A stretch of 15,303 bases of DNA from Planctomycetota bacterium (GTDB lineage: Bacteria > Planctomycetota > Planctomycetia > Pirellulales > Thermoguttaceae). The position numbers and the translations under genes were made by a program. Shown one piece after another: positions 1 to 6,328 of the stretch (the first letter of the stretch is position 1; every line of letters begins with the position of its first letter). The stretch is from assembly GCA_018897395.1 (NCBI GenBank), contig JAHIKV010000039.1, forward strand, positions 1 to 15,303, in the 5' to 3' direction. Under the pieces are notes generated by a model. The model made no database searches, had not been told where the DNA came from, and saw only the letters and a program-made list of their open reading frames with translations.

Positions 1-66
1 ATGCTTTTTCTGTCTCGAAGTCTCCTCAAAACGCAAGCGAAGGAGCCTTCGAGACAGAAAAAGCAT
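1..66. repeat. Long perfect inverted repeat at the window edge
   Basis: The arms at 1-20 and 47-66 are perfect reverse complements (ATGCTTTTTCTGTCTCGAAG). After one mismatch (21/46) the stem continues for 5 bp (22-26 with 41-45), leaving a 14-nt loop. No T-run follows on either strand, so it is not a standard terminator. Because it begins at base 1, the left boundary is unknown. It could be a MITE end, a recombination site or an assembly-edge fold-back. Confidence 0.8.
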
Positions 67-135
67 GGACCCCCACTTGGATACACTTCCCAGTTCCTTT
101 GGCTATAAAAGTGACCTTAATCCTGTGACACTTGT

Positions 136-163
136 CCACTAGCCACTAACCACTAACCACTAA
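136..163 (+). repeat. Heptanucleotide tandem repeat ahead of rtcB
   Basis: Four 7-bp units lie in tandem: CCACTAG once, then CCACTAA three times. The unit length is not a multiple of three and each unit carries a stop, so TAA falls at 147, 154 and 161, one in each forward frame. The last unit overlaps an ATG at 163 (TAATG) and ends 12 nt before the preferred rtcB start. Confidence 0.9.
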
Positions 164-174
164 TGGAGCGAACC

Positions 175-1638
175 ATGCCGAAACAAGGCTACGCCGGGCC
201 GCTCGAGCGGATCGACGACTGCTGCTGGCGGATACCGCAAAGCTACAAATCGGGGATGCGGGTCGAGGGGCGAATTTTTGCCGACGAGCGGTTGATGGAG
301 CAGATTCGCGCCGACCAGGCCCCGGAGCAGGTGGCCAACGTGGCCTTTCTACCCGGCGTACAAATGGCGAGCCTGGCCATGCCCGACATCCATTGGGGAT
401 ACGGCTTCTGCATCGGCGGCGTCTCGGCGACCGATCCGGCCGAAGGCGGCGTGATCTCGCCCGGCGGAGTCGGCTACGACATCAACTGCGGCGTCCGACT
501 GGTACGGACCAACCTGAACCGCGAGGAAGTGCAGCCGCGCCTGGGGCAATTGATGGACGTGCTGTTTCGCGGCATACCGGCCGGAGTGGGTGTCGGCGGA
601 CCGTTCCTCTTCGACCACAAGGAGCTTCGCCGCCTGTTGGCCGAAGGTTCGCCATATCTGGCCACCCGCGGCTGGGCCACGCCCGACGACCTCGAACACA
701 CCGAGGCCGGCGGCTGCCTGGATGGCGCACAGCCCGACTTCGTCGGCAAAAGGGCCGTCAAACGGGGCGGCGACCAGTGCGGTACGCTCGGTTCGGGCAA
801 CCACTTTCTTGAGGTCCAAGTAGTGGACGAGGTGTTCGACCAGCCGGCCGCGCGAACGATGGGCCTGGAAAAAGGCCGGATTTGCGTGATGATCCATTCC
901 GGCTCGCGCGGGCTGGGCTACCAGGTCTGCGACGACTCGCTGGCCGCGCTGCGCAAGGCGCCGGCCAAGTACGGCATCGAGTTGCCCGACCGGCAGTTGG
1001 CCTGTGCCCCGGTCGATAGCCCCGAGGGCCAGGAGTATCTCGGCGCGATGCGATGCGCGGCGAACTACGCCTGGGCGAACCGGCAGTTGTTGATGTGGCA
1101 AACGCGCGAACTGATGGCCGATTTTTTCGGCCGCCCATGGGAGTCGCTGCAAATGGAGCTGGTCTACGACGTTGCCCACAACATCGCCAAGATGGAGGAG
1201 CATGAGGTCGAGGGGCGTCGGCGCGTGCTGTGCGTGCATCGCAAGGGGGCCACCCGCGCGTTCCCGGCCGGACACCCGGACGTGCCCCAGCGCTATCGCC
1301 AAATCGGCCAGCCGGTGATTATCCCCGGCGACATGGGCCGGGAGAGCTGGGTCCTGGTCGGTCTGCCCGGCAGCATGGAAAAGACCTTCGGCACCACCTG
1401 TCACGGGGCGGGCCGGGTAATGAGCCGAACCGCCGCCATCAAGCACGCCCAGGGACGACGGATCGACCGCGAGTTGGCCGAAAAAGGCGTAATCGCCAAA
1501 TGCCGGAACTGGAAGGGGCTGGCCGAGGAGCAGCCCGAGGCTTACAAGGACGTGAGCGTGGTGGTCGACGTGGTCCACCGCGCCGGCCTGGCGGGCAAGG
1601 TCGCCCGCCTGAGGCCGCTGGGGGTGGTGAAGGGATAA
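175..1638 (+). CDS. rtcB: RtcB family RNA 3'-phosphate/5'-OH ligase
   Basis: RtcB joins RNA 3'-phosphate or 2',3'-cyclic phosphate ends to 5'-OH ends using GTP and Mn2+, in RNA repair or tRNA splicing. Family motifs appear in order: DIHWGYGFCIGGV, GGVGYDINCGVRL (metal-binding Cys105, counted from this start), GGDQCGTLGSGNHFLEVQ, MIHSGSRGLGYQVCDD, VYDVAHNIAK, CHGAGRVMSR (His410, the expected guanylylated residue) and the C-terminal RPLGVVKG. At 487 aa it is full length for the family. ATG 175 is chosen because GGAG at 165-168 lies 6 nt upstream. ATG 163 is in frame and would add four residues, and an in-frame TAA at 154 rules out anything earlier. A TATAAA at 104-109 could be a -10 box, but no well-spaced -35 is visible. 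No archease gene is adjacent. A family A palindrome starts on the base after the stop. Confidence 0.97.
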   Translation: MPKQGYAGPLERIDDCCWRIPQSYKSGMRVEGRIFADERLMEQIRADQAPEQVANVAFLPGVQMASLAMPDIHWGYGFCIGGVSATDPAEGGVISPGGVGYDINCGVRLVRTNLNREEVQPRLGQLMDVLFRGIPAGVGVGGPFLFDHKELRRLLAEGSPYLATRGWATPDDLEHTEAGGCLDGAQPDFVGKRAVKRGGDQCGTLGSGNHFLEVQVVDEVFDQPAARTMGLEKGRICVMIHSGSRGLGYQVCDDSLAALRKAPAKYGIELPDRQLACAPVDSPEGQEYLGAMRCAANYAWANRQLLMWQTRELMADFFGRPWESLQMELVYDVAHNIAKMEEHEVEGRRRVLCVHRKGATRAFPAGHPDVPQRYRQIGQPVIIPGDMGRESWVLVGLPGSMEKTFGTTCHGAGRVMSRTAAIKHAQGRRIDRELAEKGVIAKCRNWKGLAEEQPEAYKDVSVVVDVVHRAGLAGKVARLRPLGVVKG

Positions 1639-1663
1639 GGGGCGGCAGTACAACTGCCGCCCC
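1639..1663. repeat. Family A palindrome, GC variant, directly after the rtcB stop
   Basis: The arms GGGGCGGCAGT (1639-1649) and its perfect complement (1653-1663) flank the 3-nt spacer ACA. The first base follows the TAA of rtcB. A second short hairpin (CCGGGG 1676-1681 with CCCCGG 1689-1694) lies just downstream and overlaps the next gene's -35. The pair could end rtcB transcripts, but no T-run is present. Confidence 0.85.
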
Positions 1664-1683
1664 AACAGTGTTCCACCGGGGGA

Positions 1684-1712
1684 TTGCACCCCGGCAAGAA
1701 CCACGGTATAGA
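1684..1712 (+). promoter_or_regulatory. Predicted sigma70-type promoter of the PEBP gene
   Basis: TTGCAC (1684-1689), a 17-bp spacer and TATAGA (1707-1712) predict a start near 1719 and a leader of about 16 nt carrying the GGAGGT ribosome site. The -35 lies inside the hairpin at 1676-1694. Confidence 0.45.
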
Positions 1713-1734
1713 AATGGATTACGGAGGTAAAACC

Positions 1735-2394
1735 ATGCGAGAAACCTCGTCATACAATATCAATGTCTTGTCTCGTGTCGGGCTAACGCTTTGGTCGGCA
1801 ATGTCCCTCGGTTTTTCGGGCTGTAGCCCAAACGCCGGGGGGCCCATTGGCGCCGCCACATCGACCGTCGAGCGGACGGCCCGTTTGGAAGGAGAACAGA
1901 AAATGACGCTTACGATTACCAGTTCGGCTTTTACCCAGGGGCATCCGATCCCGAAAAAGTACACGGGCGAAGGGGCCGACGTCTCTCCGCCGCTTGCGTG
2001 GTCGGATGTGCCGGAAGGGACCAAGGAACTCGCGTTGATTTGCGACGACCCGGACGCCCCCAGGGATGAGCCTTGGGTACATTGGGTGATCTACAAGATT
2101 CCGGCCGATGCAACGGGTTTGCCGGAAGGCGTACCGCGGAAGTCGCGTCTGAAAGACCCGGCCGGCGTCTTGCAGGGCAAGAACTCCTGGCCCGAGGGGG
2201 AGAACATCGGCTATCGCGGCCCGATGCCCCCGCCGGGACACGGAGTACACCACTACTACTTCAAGCTCTACGCGCTCGACGCGCCGTTGGATGTAGAGCC
2301 GGGGCTGGACAAGAAAGCCATCTTGGAGAAGGTCCGCGATCGCGTGTTGGCCGAGGGCGCGTTGATGGGGACTTACGAGCGGAAGAAAATGTAA
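1735..2394 (+). CDS. YbhB/YbcL-like PEBP family protein, predicted lipoprotein
   Basis: This belongs to the phosphatidylethanolamine-binding/Raf-kinase-inhibitor-like family, bacterial YbhB/YbcL branch. The molecular role of these proteins in bacteria is poorly defined. Family motifs are clear: DVSPPLAW, DDPDAP, WVHWVIYKIP, and GYRGPMPPPGHGVHHYYFKL, which forms the ligand pocket. From ATG 1735 (219 aa) there is a signal peptide with a hydrophobic stretch and a lipobox-like FSGC (Cys30), so export and lipidation are inferred. GGAGGT at 1723-1728, 6 nt upstream, strongly supports this start. A second in-frame ATG at 1903 has its own strong ribosome site and would give a 163-aa cytosolic form, close to normal YbhB length. 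A palindromic repeat begins four bases after the stop. Confidence 0.93.
   Translation: MRETSSYNINVLSRVGLTLWSAMSLGFSGCSPNAGGPIGAATSTVERTARLEGEQKMTLTITSSAFTQGHPIPKKYTGEGADVSPPLAWSDVPEGTKELALICDDPDAPRDEPWVHWVIYKIPADATGLPEGVPRKSRLKDPAGVLQGKNSWPEGENIGYRGPMPPPGHGVHHYYFKLYALDAPLDVEPGLDKKAILEKVRDRVLAEGALMGTYERKKM
1887..1905 (+). promoter_or_regulatory. Internal ribosome binding site and second start in the PEBP gene
   Basis: GGAAGGAG (1887-1894) lies 8 nt before the in-frame ATG at 1903. The protein from there (MTLTITSSAFTQ...) begins where the conserved PEBP fold begins. It may be a live second start making a cytosolic form, or the ancestral start of a gene that later gained an export signal. Confidence 0.45.
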
Positions 2395-2398
2395 TTGC

Positions 2399-2478
2399 CG
2401 TTTAGCCGGTGTGCTTGCACGCCGCAAATGCAGGAACCGATCGTACATCACACGGCGGGCAAGCCCGCCGGCTAAACG
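2399..2478. repeat. 80-bp inverted repeat after the PEBP gene (family C)
   Basis: The perfect 11-bp ends CGTTTAGCCGG (2399-2409) and their complement (2468-2478) extend inward with a few mismatches to about 27 bp per arm. The right arm contains a nested hairpin, GGCGGGC-AA-GCCCGCC. It begins four bases after the PEBP stop and ends 14 bp before the next start. It probably acts as a 3'-end structure. I recall similar motifs as common between genes in planctomycetes. Confidence 0.7.
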
Positions 2479-2492
2479 TTCGTTTTCGCAAC

Positions 2493-3338
2493 ATGCCCGA
2501 CCGACGAACCCATCGCGGTCCGCACCCCGAGGACGCCCGGCTGTTCAATGCCGGGGCAGTGCCGTTGTTGCGCGCGGCGGCGGGCGACTTCTGTTGGCTG
2601 CTGGACCGCGGCTACGCCCACGATTCGGCGTTGAAACTGGTGGGCGACCGTCACGGCCTGGTGGCCCGACAGCGGACGGCCGTTAGCCGTTGTTGCTGCA
2701 CCGAGACGCAGTCGGCGAGTCGACGCGCCCGCGAAGTCGGCCGTGAACGGTTGTCGGGCGCGGCGCTGTGGATCGACGGCTACAACGCGTTGACCACCGT
2801 CGAGGCGGCCTTGGCCGGCGGGGTGATCCTCGTCGCCCGCGACGGCGCCTACCGCGACATGGCCAGCATGCACGGCAGCTACCGCAAGGTGGCCGAGACC
2901 TTGCCCGCGCTCGAACTGCTGGGCCAGACCCTTGCGGCCTGCGATCTCCGCGAGTGCCGCTGGCTGTTTGACCGCCCGGTCTCCAACAGCGGCCGGCTAA
3001 AAGGGATCGTCGAGGAGTTGGCCGCCGCGCGGGATTGGCCGTGGCGGGTTGAACTGGCGCCGGACCCCGACGCCATATTGTCCGATCCCGAAGCATGGGG
3101 AACAACGGAAGTCGTTGGAAAACAAGACGTTGACAATGTTGGGGCGGCAGTTCCGATGTTGGGGTGGCAGTTAAACTGCCACCCCAACAGGGCACCCCTA
3201 CCCCAACGGGGGATCGTGGCGGCAACGGCCGACAGTGCGATCCTCGATCGCTGCCCGTGCTGGTTCAACCTGGCGCGGGAGACGATTCACTGTCACGTTC
3301 CCCTGGCGAACGTGCTGGAATTTGCCCCTACCGACTGA
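2493..3338 (+). CDS. DUF434/DUF5616 protein with an in-frame palindromic repeat
   Basis: The function is unknown. Residues about 6-66 match DUF434 (HPEDARLF, WLLDRGY, KLVGDRHGLVARQRTAV). Residues about 90-205 match the DUF5616-type partner domain (LWIDGYNALTTVEAAL, RDMASMHGSYRKVAET, FDRPVSNSGRLKG), and the C-terminus keeps ADSAILDRC and WFNLAR. The conserved Asp, Arg and His motifs suggest nucleic-acid or nucleotide handling, but that is inference. ATG 2493 (281 aa) is chosen because the open frame upstream (GTG 2409) is repeat DNA; no ribosome site is visible. Residues about 205-241 lie between conserved blocks and contain GWQLNCHPN, encoded by a family A palindrome. The frame stays open across it, so the gene may still work. 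Confidence 0.85.
   Translation: MPDRRTHRGPHPEDARLFNAGAVPLLRAAAGDFCWLLDRGYAHDSALKLVGDRHGLVARQRTAVSRCCCTETQSASRRAREVGRERLSGAALWIDGYNALTTVEAALAGGVILVARDGAYRDMASMHGSYRKVAETLPALELLGQTLAACDLRECRWLFDRPVSNSGRLKGIVEELAAARDWPWRVELAPDPDAILSDPEAWGTTEVVGKQDVDNVGAAVPMLGWQLNCHPNRAPLPQRGIVAATADSAILDRCPCWFNLARETIHCHVPLANVLEFAPTD
3137..3188. repeat. Family A palindrome inside the DUF434 coding frame, plus a partial copy
   Basis: The full copy has arms GTTGGGGTGGCAGT (3158-3171) and a perfect complement (3175-3188) around the spacer TAA. That TAA is out of frame, so translation continues. A partial left arm with one change (GTTGGGGCGGCAGTT, 3138-3152) precedes it at a 20-bp period. Read in the gene's frame, the full copy encodes GWQLNCHPN (residues 224-232). 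Confidence 0.9.
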
Positions 3339-3339
3339 T

Positions 3340-3514
3340 GTTGGGGTGGCAGTTGAACGTAAAGCTTCGTCCAACCCGTTGGGCGCTCTGGGCAACTTTG
3401 CAGCAACCACTTTGCTGGAAATATGTTACGACAAACCACGATTTCACACTGGTGAACTTGGGTAGGAAATTGGACGGGTTGGACGAAGCTTTACAGTTGA
3501 ACTGCCACCCCAAC
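3340..3514. repeat. Family A palindrome split by a MITE
   Basis: The left part is 3340-3358 and the right part 3495-3514. Removing the insert and one copy of the duplicated AGTTGAAC restores a perfect 14-bp-arm family A palindrome with spacer TGA. The left edge begins one base after the DUF434 stop codon. Confidence 0.9.
3359..3494. mobile_element. 136-bp MITE with 21-bp perfect ends and 8-bp target duplication
   Basis: The terminal inverted repeats are perfect over 21 bp (3359-3379 and 3474-3494) and start GTAAAGCTTCGTCCAACCC. The flanks AGTTGAAC at 3351-3358 and 3495-3502 are an exact 8-bp direct duplication. There is no coding capacity. GTAA termini with 8-bp duplications are characteristic of the IS66 family, so an IS66-type transposase acting in trans is inferred. 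The insertion point is the exact centre of a family A palindrome. Confidence 0.88.
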
Positions 3515-3556
3515 GGGGACGAAGGTGCTGGAGTTGGCGGATGCCGGCGGGGTCAC

Positions 3557-3585
3557 TTGACGATTGACCGACGTTTTGTTACCTT
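3557..3585 (+). promoter_or_regulatory. Possible promoter of the EF-hand lipoprotein gene
   Basis: TTGACG (3557-3562), a 17-bp spacer and TACCTT (3580-3585). The -35 is good but the -10 matches consensus at only three positions. It would give a leader of roughly 50 nt before ATG 3642. Confidence 0.28.
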
Positions 3586-3641
3586 GCCAGATAGTGTTCT
3601 TTTCCTGGTTTTCCTGTCCAAAGGAGAAAGGTGTATCGATC

Positions 3642-4256
3642 ATGTCCTATCGAATGACGACCGGTTGGGTTTTGGCGTTTGTGGCTTTGTTCGTGGTATG
3701 CGCGGGTTGCCCGAGGGGACCGTCTCGCATTCACCCGCCTTCCATCAATGCTTCGGCGGCGGGAGACAAGGCCATCGAAATGTTCGACGCGGACAAGGAC
3801 GGCAAGCTCAGCGGGGAGGAACTAGACAAGTGTCCGGGCGTGAAGGCCGCCTTGGCCCAGATCGATCCCACCGGTCAGGGCGCGGTCACGGCCGACATGA
3901 TCACCGCGCGGATCGGGGCCTGGCAGGACTCGAAACTCGGCCGGATGTCGTTCAGTTGCCGCGTGACCCATAACGGCCGGCCGTTGCAAGGGGCGGAAGT
4001 GAAGTTCGTGCCCGAGAAGTTTTTGGGCGAGAACGTTCAAGTCGCCACGGGCAAGACCGACCAAAACGGCATGGCGATGATCAACGTACCGAACCTCACC
4101 CCGCCGGGCCTGGCTCCCGGCCTTTACCGCGTGGAAATCACCAAACCCGGCTTGGACATCCCCGCCAAGTACAACACGGAGACGATCCTCGGTCAAGAAG
4201 CCGCCCTCGACGCCAAGGGGATCCAGGAAGGCGTCGTTTTCCAATTGAGCTTCTGA
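3642..4256 (+). CDS. EF-hand lipoprotein with a C-terminal beta-sandwich-like domain
   Basis: This is a predicted envelope protein of 204 aa. The N-terminus has a hydrophobic signal (GWVLAFVALFVVCAGC) ending in a lipobox-like CAGC, so a lipoprotein is inferred. About residues 45-60 hold a canonical calcium-binding EF loop, DADKDGKLSGEE. A second, degenerate loop follows (IDPTGQGAVTADMI) and lacks the usual acidic ligands. The rest (VTHNGRPLQGAEVKFVPEKF, GKTDQNGMAMIN, PGLYRVEI) resembles the carboxypeptidase-regulatory-like or prealbumin-like fold often seen in planctomycete surface proteins. AAGGAG at 3621-3626 is 15 nt before ATG 3642, which is long. ATG 3654 is an in-frame alternative that still keeps the signal. 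Its substrate or partner is unknown. Family B repeats start 8 nt after the stop. Confidence 0.85.
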   Translation: MSYRMTTGWVLAFVALFVVCAGCPRGPSRIHPPSINASAAGDKAIEMFDADKDGKLSGEELDKCPGVKAALAQIDPTGQGAVTADMITARIGAWQDSKLGRMSFSCRVTHNGRPLQGAEVKFVPEKFLGENVQVATGKTDQNGMAMINVPNLTPPGLAPGLYRVEITKPGLDIPAKYNTETILGQEAALDAKGIQEGVVFQLSF

Positions 4257-4263
4257 GCCGCGC

Positions 4264-4398
4264 AGGTAGGGCTAATTTCCTCGTTCCCACGGTCCTCCGT
4301 GGGAACGCACCGCCCGCGACGCTCTGCGTCGCCCCCCGCCACCGACGCGGAGCGTCGGAACAATGGGGTTCCCACGCGGAGCATGGGAACCAGGAACA
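4264..4398. repeat. Family B four-hairpin repeat, tandem unit 1
   Basis: This 135-bp unit holds four perfect or near-perfect hairpins. H1 is GTTCCCACGG with its complement (4283-4306); H2 is GCGACGC/GCGTCGC (4316-4332); H3 is CCGACGC/GCGTCGG (4342-4358); H4 is GGTTCCCA/TGGGAACC (4367-4391). It lies between two convergent genes, where it could serve as a two-way 3'-end structure. Open frames through it look spurious. Confidence 0.92.
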
Positions 4399-4532
4399 AG
4401 GTAGGGCTAATTTCCTCGTTCCCACGGTCCTCCGTGGGAACGCACCGCCCGCGACGCTCTGCGTCGCCCCTGCCACCGACGCGGAGCGTCGGAACAATGG
4501 GGTTCCCATGCGGAGCATGGGAACCAGGAAAA
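4399..4532. repeat. Family B four-hairpin repeat, tandem unit 2
   Basis: This is a near-identical direct copy of the preceding unit, 134 bp with a one-base deletion in the C-run between H2 and H3. In H4 the unit has CATGC where unit 1 has CACGC. This repairs a C-A mismatch and lengthens the stem to 11 perfect base pairs. The near-identity points to a recent duplication or gene-conversion-like copying. Confidence 0.92.
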
Positions 4533-4565
4533 TTGATGTGGCCGACCCCCGCCGACGCGCGGCGC

Positions 4566-5987
4566 CTATTCCTTCAGGGCCATCAACAGATCGAGGATCG
4601 CTTTCTTGCCGTCGGCGAAGTACATCAACGTGTTGTCGGCGGCGAACAACGGGTTGGGGATGCCGGCGAAACCGGGGCTGAGGCTCCGCTTGATGATGAC
4701 CACCGTACGCGCCTTGTCGACGTCCAGGATCGGCATGCCCGCGATCGGACTGTTCGGATCGGTCCGCGCGACCGGGTTCACCACGTCGTTGGCCCCGATC
4801 ACGATCGCCACGTCGGTCTGTGAGAAGGTCGGGTTGACTTCGTCCATCTCCTTGAGTTTGTCGTAGGGGACGTCCGCCTCGGCCAGCAGTACGTTCATGT
4901 GGCCGGGCATGCGTCCGGCCACCGGATGGATGGCGAAATCGACCTCCACGCCACGCGATTCGAGCAATTCGGACAGTTCGCTCACCGCGTGTTGGGCCTG
5001 GGCGACGGCCATGCCGTAGCCCGGCACGATCACCACCCGCCGCGCGCCGTCGAGCATCATGGCGACCTCGTCGGCGGTGGTCGATTTGACTTTGCCGCCG
5101 TAGACCTCGTCGGCCGTCTGCGCCCCTTCGCCGGGGCCTAACGTGCCGAACAGCACGTTGGTCATCGAGCGGTTCATGGCCTTGCACATAATCTGTGTGA
5201 GGATGATGCCCAAGGCGCCGACCAACGCACCGGCGATGATCAACACGGAGTTGCCGAGCACGAAACCGGTCGATGCGGCCGCCAGACCGGAGTAGGAGTT
5301 GAGCAAGGCGATTACGACGGGCATGTCGGCCCCGCCGATCGGATTGACCAGCGTCAGCCCGAGTACCGAGGCCAGCAGGACCAGCGCCCAGTAAATGGCG
5401 GTGCTCTCCGGATGCATGACGCCCCAGACGAACAACACGATGGCGATGATGCCCAGCAGGGCGTTGATCGTCCGCAGGCCGGGATAGTAGCAGGGCTTCT
5501 TAAACCACTTGTATTCTTCCAGTTTGGCGAAGGCGACCAGACTGCCCCAGAAGGTGACCCCGCCGATCAGGCCGGAGGCGACCGTGGCGACGGCCACGAC
5601 AAGCCCTCCGCTCCCGCCCTTGGCGAGTTGTTCGGCGCCGGCGACCAGCACCGAGGCCCCGCCGCCGAAACCGTTCAGCAGCGCCACCATCTGCGGCATG
5701 GTGGTCATGCGGATTTTCAGGGCCAACAGCGCGCCGATCACCGAGCCGATCAACACGGCGGCCACGACCAAGCCGACCGTGGTCATAATGTGCTTGTCTT
5801 GGCCTTCCTTGAGCATCATCGGCACGGTGGCCAGCACGGCGATCAACATGCCCGTCGCGCCGAGGATGTTTCCTCGCACGGCGGTGCGGGGGCGGCATAG
5901 ACCCTTCAAGCCGATAATGAACAGCACGGCCGCCAAGACGTAGGCCAAATCGAGGTAGGCGGGATTGATATTGATCAAGTAGTCCAC
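4566..5987 (-). CDS. pntB: NAD(P) transhydrogenase subunit beta
   Basis: This is the inner-membrane and NADP(H)-binding subunit of proton-translocating transhydrogenase, which uses proton entry to drive hydride transfer from NADH to NADP+. Residues 1-265 carry about nine membrane helices (domain II). After a linker, domain III shows the NADP-binding motifs PGYGMAVAQ (322-330), HPVAGRMPGHMN (354-365) and IGANDVVNP (397-405), plus KRSLSPGFAGIPNPLF. At 473 aa it is full length. The start is GTG at 5985-5987 (protein MDYLININPAYLD), only 3 nt after the pntAb stop, so translation is probably coupled. It is the last gene of the pntAA-pntAb-pntB operon and faces the EF-hand gene across the family B repeats. 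Confidence 0.97.
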   Translation of the reverse strand: MDYLININPAYLDLAYVLAAVLFIIGLKGLCRPRTAVRGNILGATGMLIAVLATVPMMLKEGQDKHIMTTVGLVVAAVLIGSVIGALLALKIRMTTMPQMVALLNGFGGGASVLVAGAEQLAKGGSGGLVVAVATVASGLIGGVTFWGSLVAFAKLEEYKWFKKPCYYPGLRTINALLGIIAIVLFVWGVMHPESTAIYWALVLLASVLGLTLVNPIGGADMPVVIALLNSYSGLAAASTGFVLGNSVLIIAGALVGALGIILTQIMCKAMNRSMTNVLFGTLGPGEGAQTADEVYGGKVKSTTADEVAMMLDGARRVVIVPGYGMAVAQAQHAVSELSELLESRGVEVDFAIHPVAGRMPGHMNVLLAEADVPYDKLKEMDEVNPTFSQTDVAIVIGANDVVNPVARTDPNSPIAGMPILDVDKARTVVIIKRSLSPGFAGIPNPLFAADNTLMYFADGKKAILDLLMALKE

Positions 5988-5990
5988 GAA

Positions 5991-6290
5991 TCAGTCCTTC
6001 TTCTTGAACATGCTCAACATGCGATCGGTAACCAAAAAACCGCCCACGACGTTGATCGTGGCCAACAACACGGCCAAAAATCCCAGCACCGAAACGAAGC
6101 CGTCGATCGACATCAAGGCGACGAATCCGCTGCCGGCCGCCACCAGTGATCCGACCAACGTGATGCCCGAGATGGCGTTCGAGCCGGACATCAACGGCGT
6201 GTGCAACAACGGCGGGATTTTGGTGATGATCTCGTAGCCGACGAAACAAGCCAACACGAAAATCGTGAGGTTGACGATAAAAGTTTCCAT
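5991..6290 (-). CDS. pntAb: NAD(P) transhydrogenase subunit alpha part 2 (membrane)
   Basis: This is the short membrane part of the alpha subunit, supplied as a separate 99-aa protein in organisms with split PntA. It has three hydrophobic helices and the conserved HTPLMSGSNAISGI segment, then ends FKKKD in the cytoplasm. It completes the proton channel with PntB. ATG 6288-6290 is chosen because it matches the family's N-terminus (METFIVNLTIFVL). The open frame extends further upstream only through repeat DNA. A purine-rich GGAAGAGAG stretch precedes it at a somewhat long distance. Confidence 0.95.
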   Translation of the reverse strand: METFIVNLTIFVLACFVGYEIITKIPPLLHTPLMSGSNAISGITLVGSLVAAGSGFVALMSIDGFVSVLGFLAVLLATINVVGGFLVTDRMLSMFKKKD

Positions 6291-6328
6291 GATTTTGCTC
6301 TCTTCCGGAAATTTCGCGACCTTATTCT

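Noticed and set aside
1..66. The edge inverted repeat as a Rho-independent terminator
   Set aside because: No T-run follows the stem on either strand; the T and A tracts are inside the stem.
349..1704. A 451-codon open frame on the minus strand
   Set aside because: It is antisense to rtcB, whose motifs are complete. The predicted protein has no recognisable family and reflects high-GC codon bias.
2409..2492. An upstream GTG start for the DUF434 gene
   Set aside because: The added N-terminus would be encoded by a palindromic repeat, and DUF434 homology begins just after ATG 2493.
3308..3536. A similarity between the DUF434 3' end (3308-3323) and bases 3521-3536, suggesting a displaced original gene end
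   Set aside because: The match is short (about 13 of 16 bases), and the present C-terminus already looks natural for the family, so chance is a sufficient explanation.
3164..3973. A plus-strand open frame bridging DUF434, the MITE and the EF-hand gene
   Set aside because: It runs out of frame through two real genes and repeat DNA, with no family resemblance.
4264..4532. The tandem repeats as a CRISPR array
   Set aside because: There are only two long units of 134-135 bp, with no short repeats and no unique spacers. The internal structure is a set of hairpins.
4138..5187. Minus-strand open frame with repeated LVPMLRMGTPLF-type peptides
   Set aside because: The repeated peptide is translation of the family B DNA repeats, and the rest is an out-of-frame reading of pntB.
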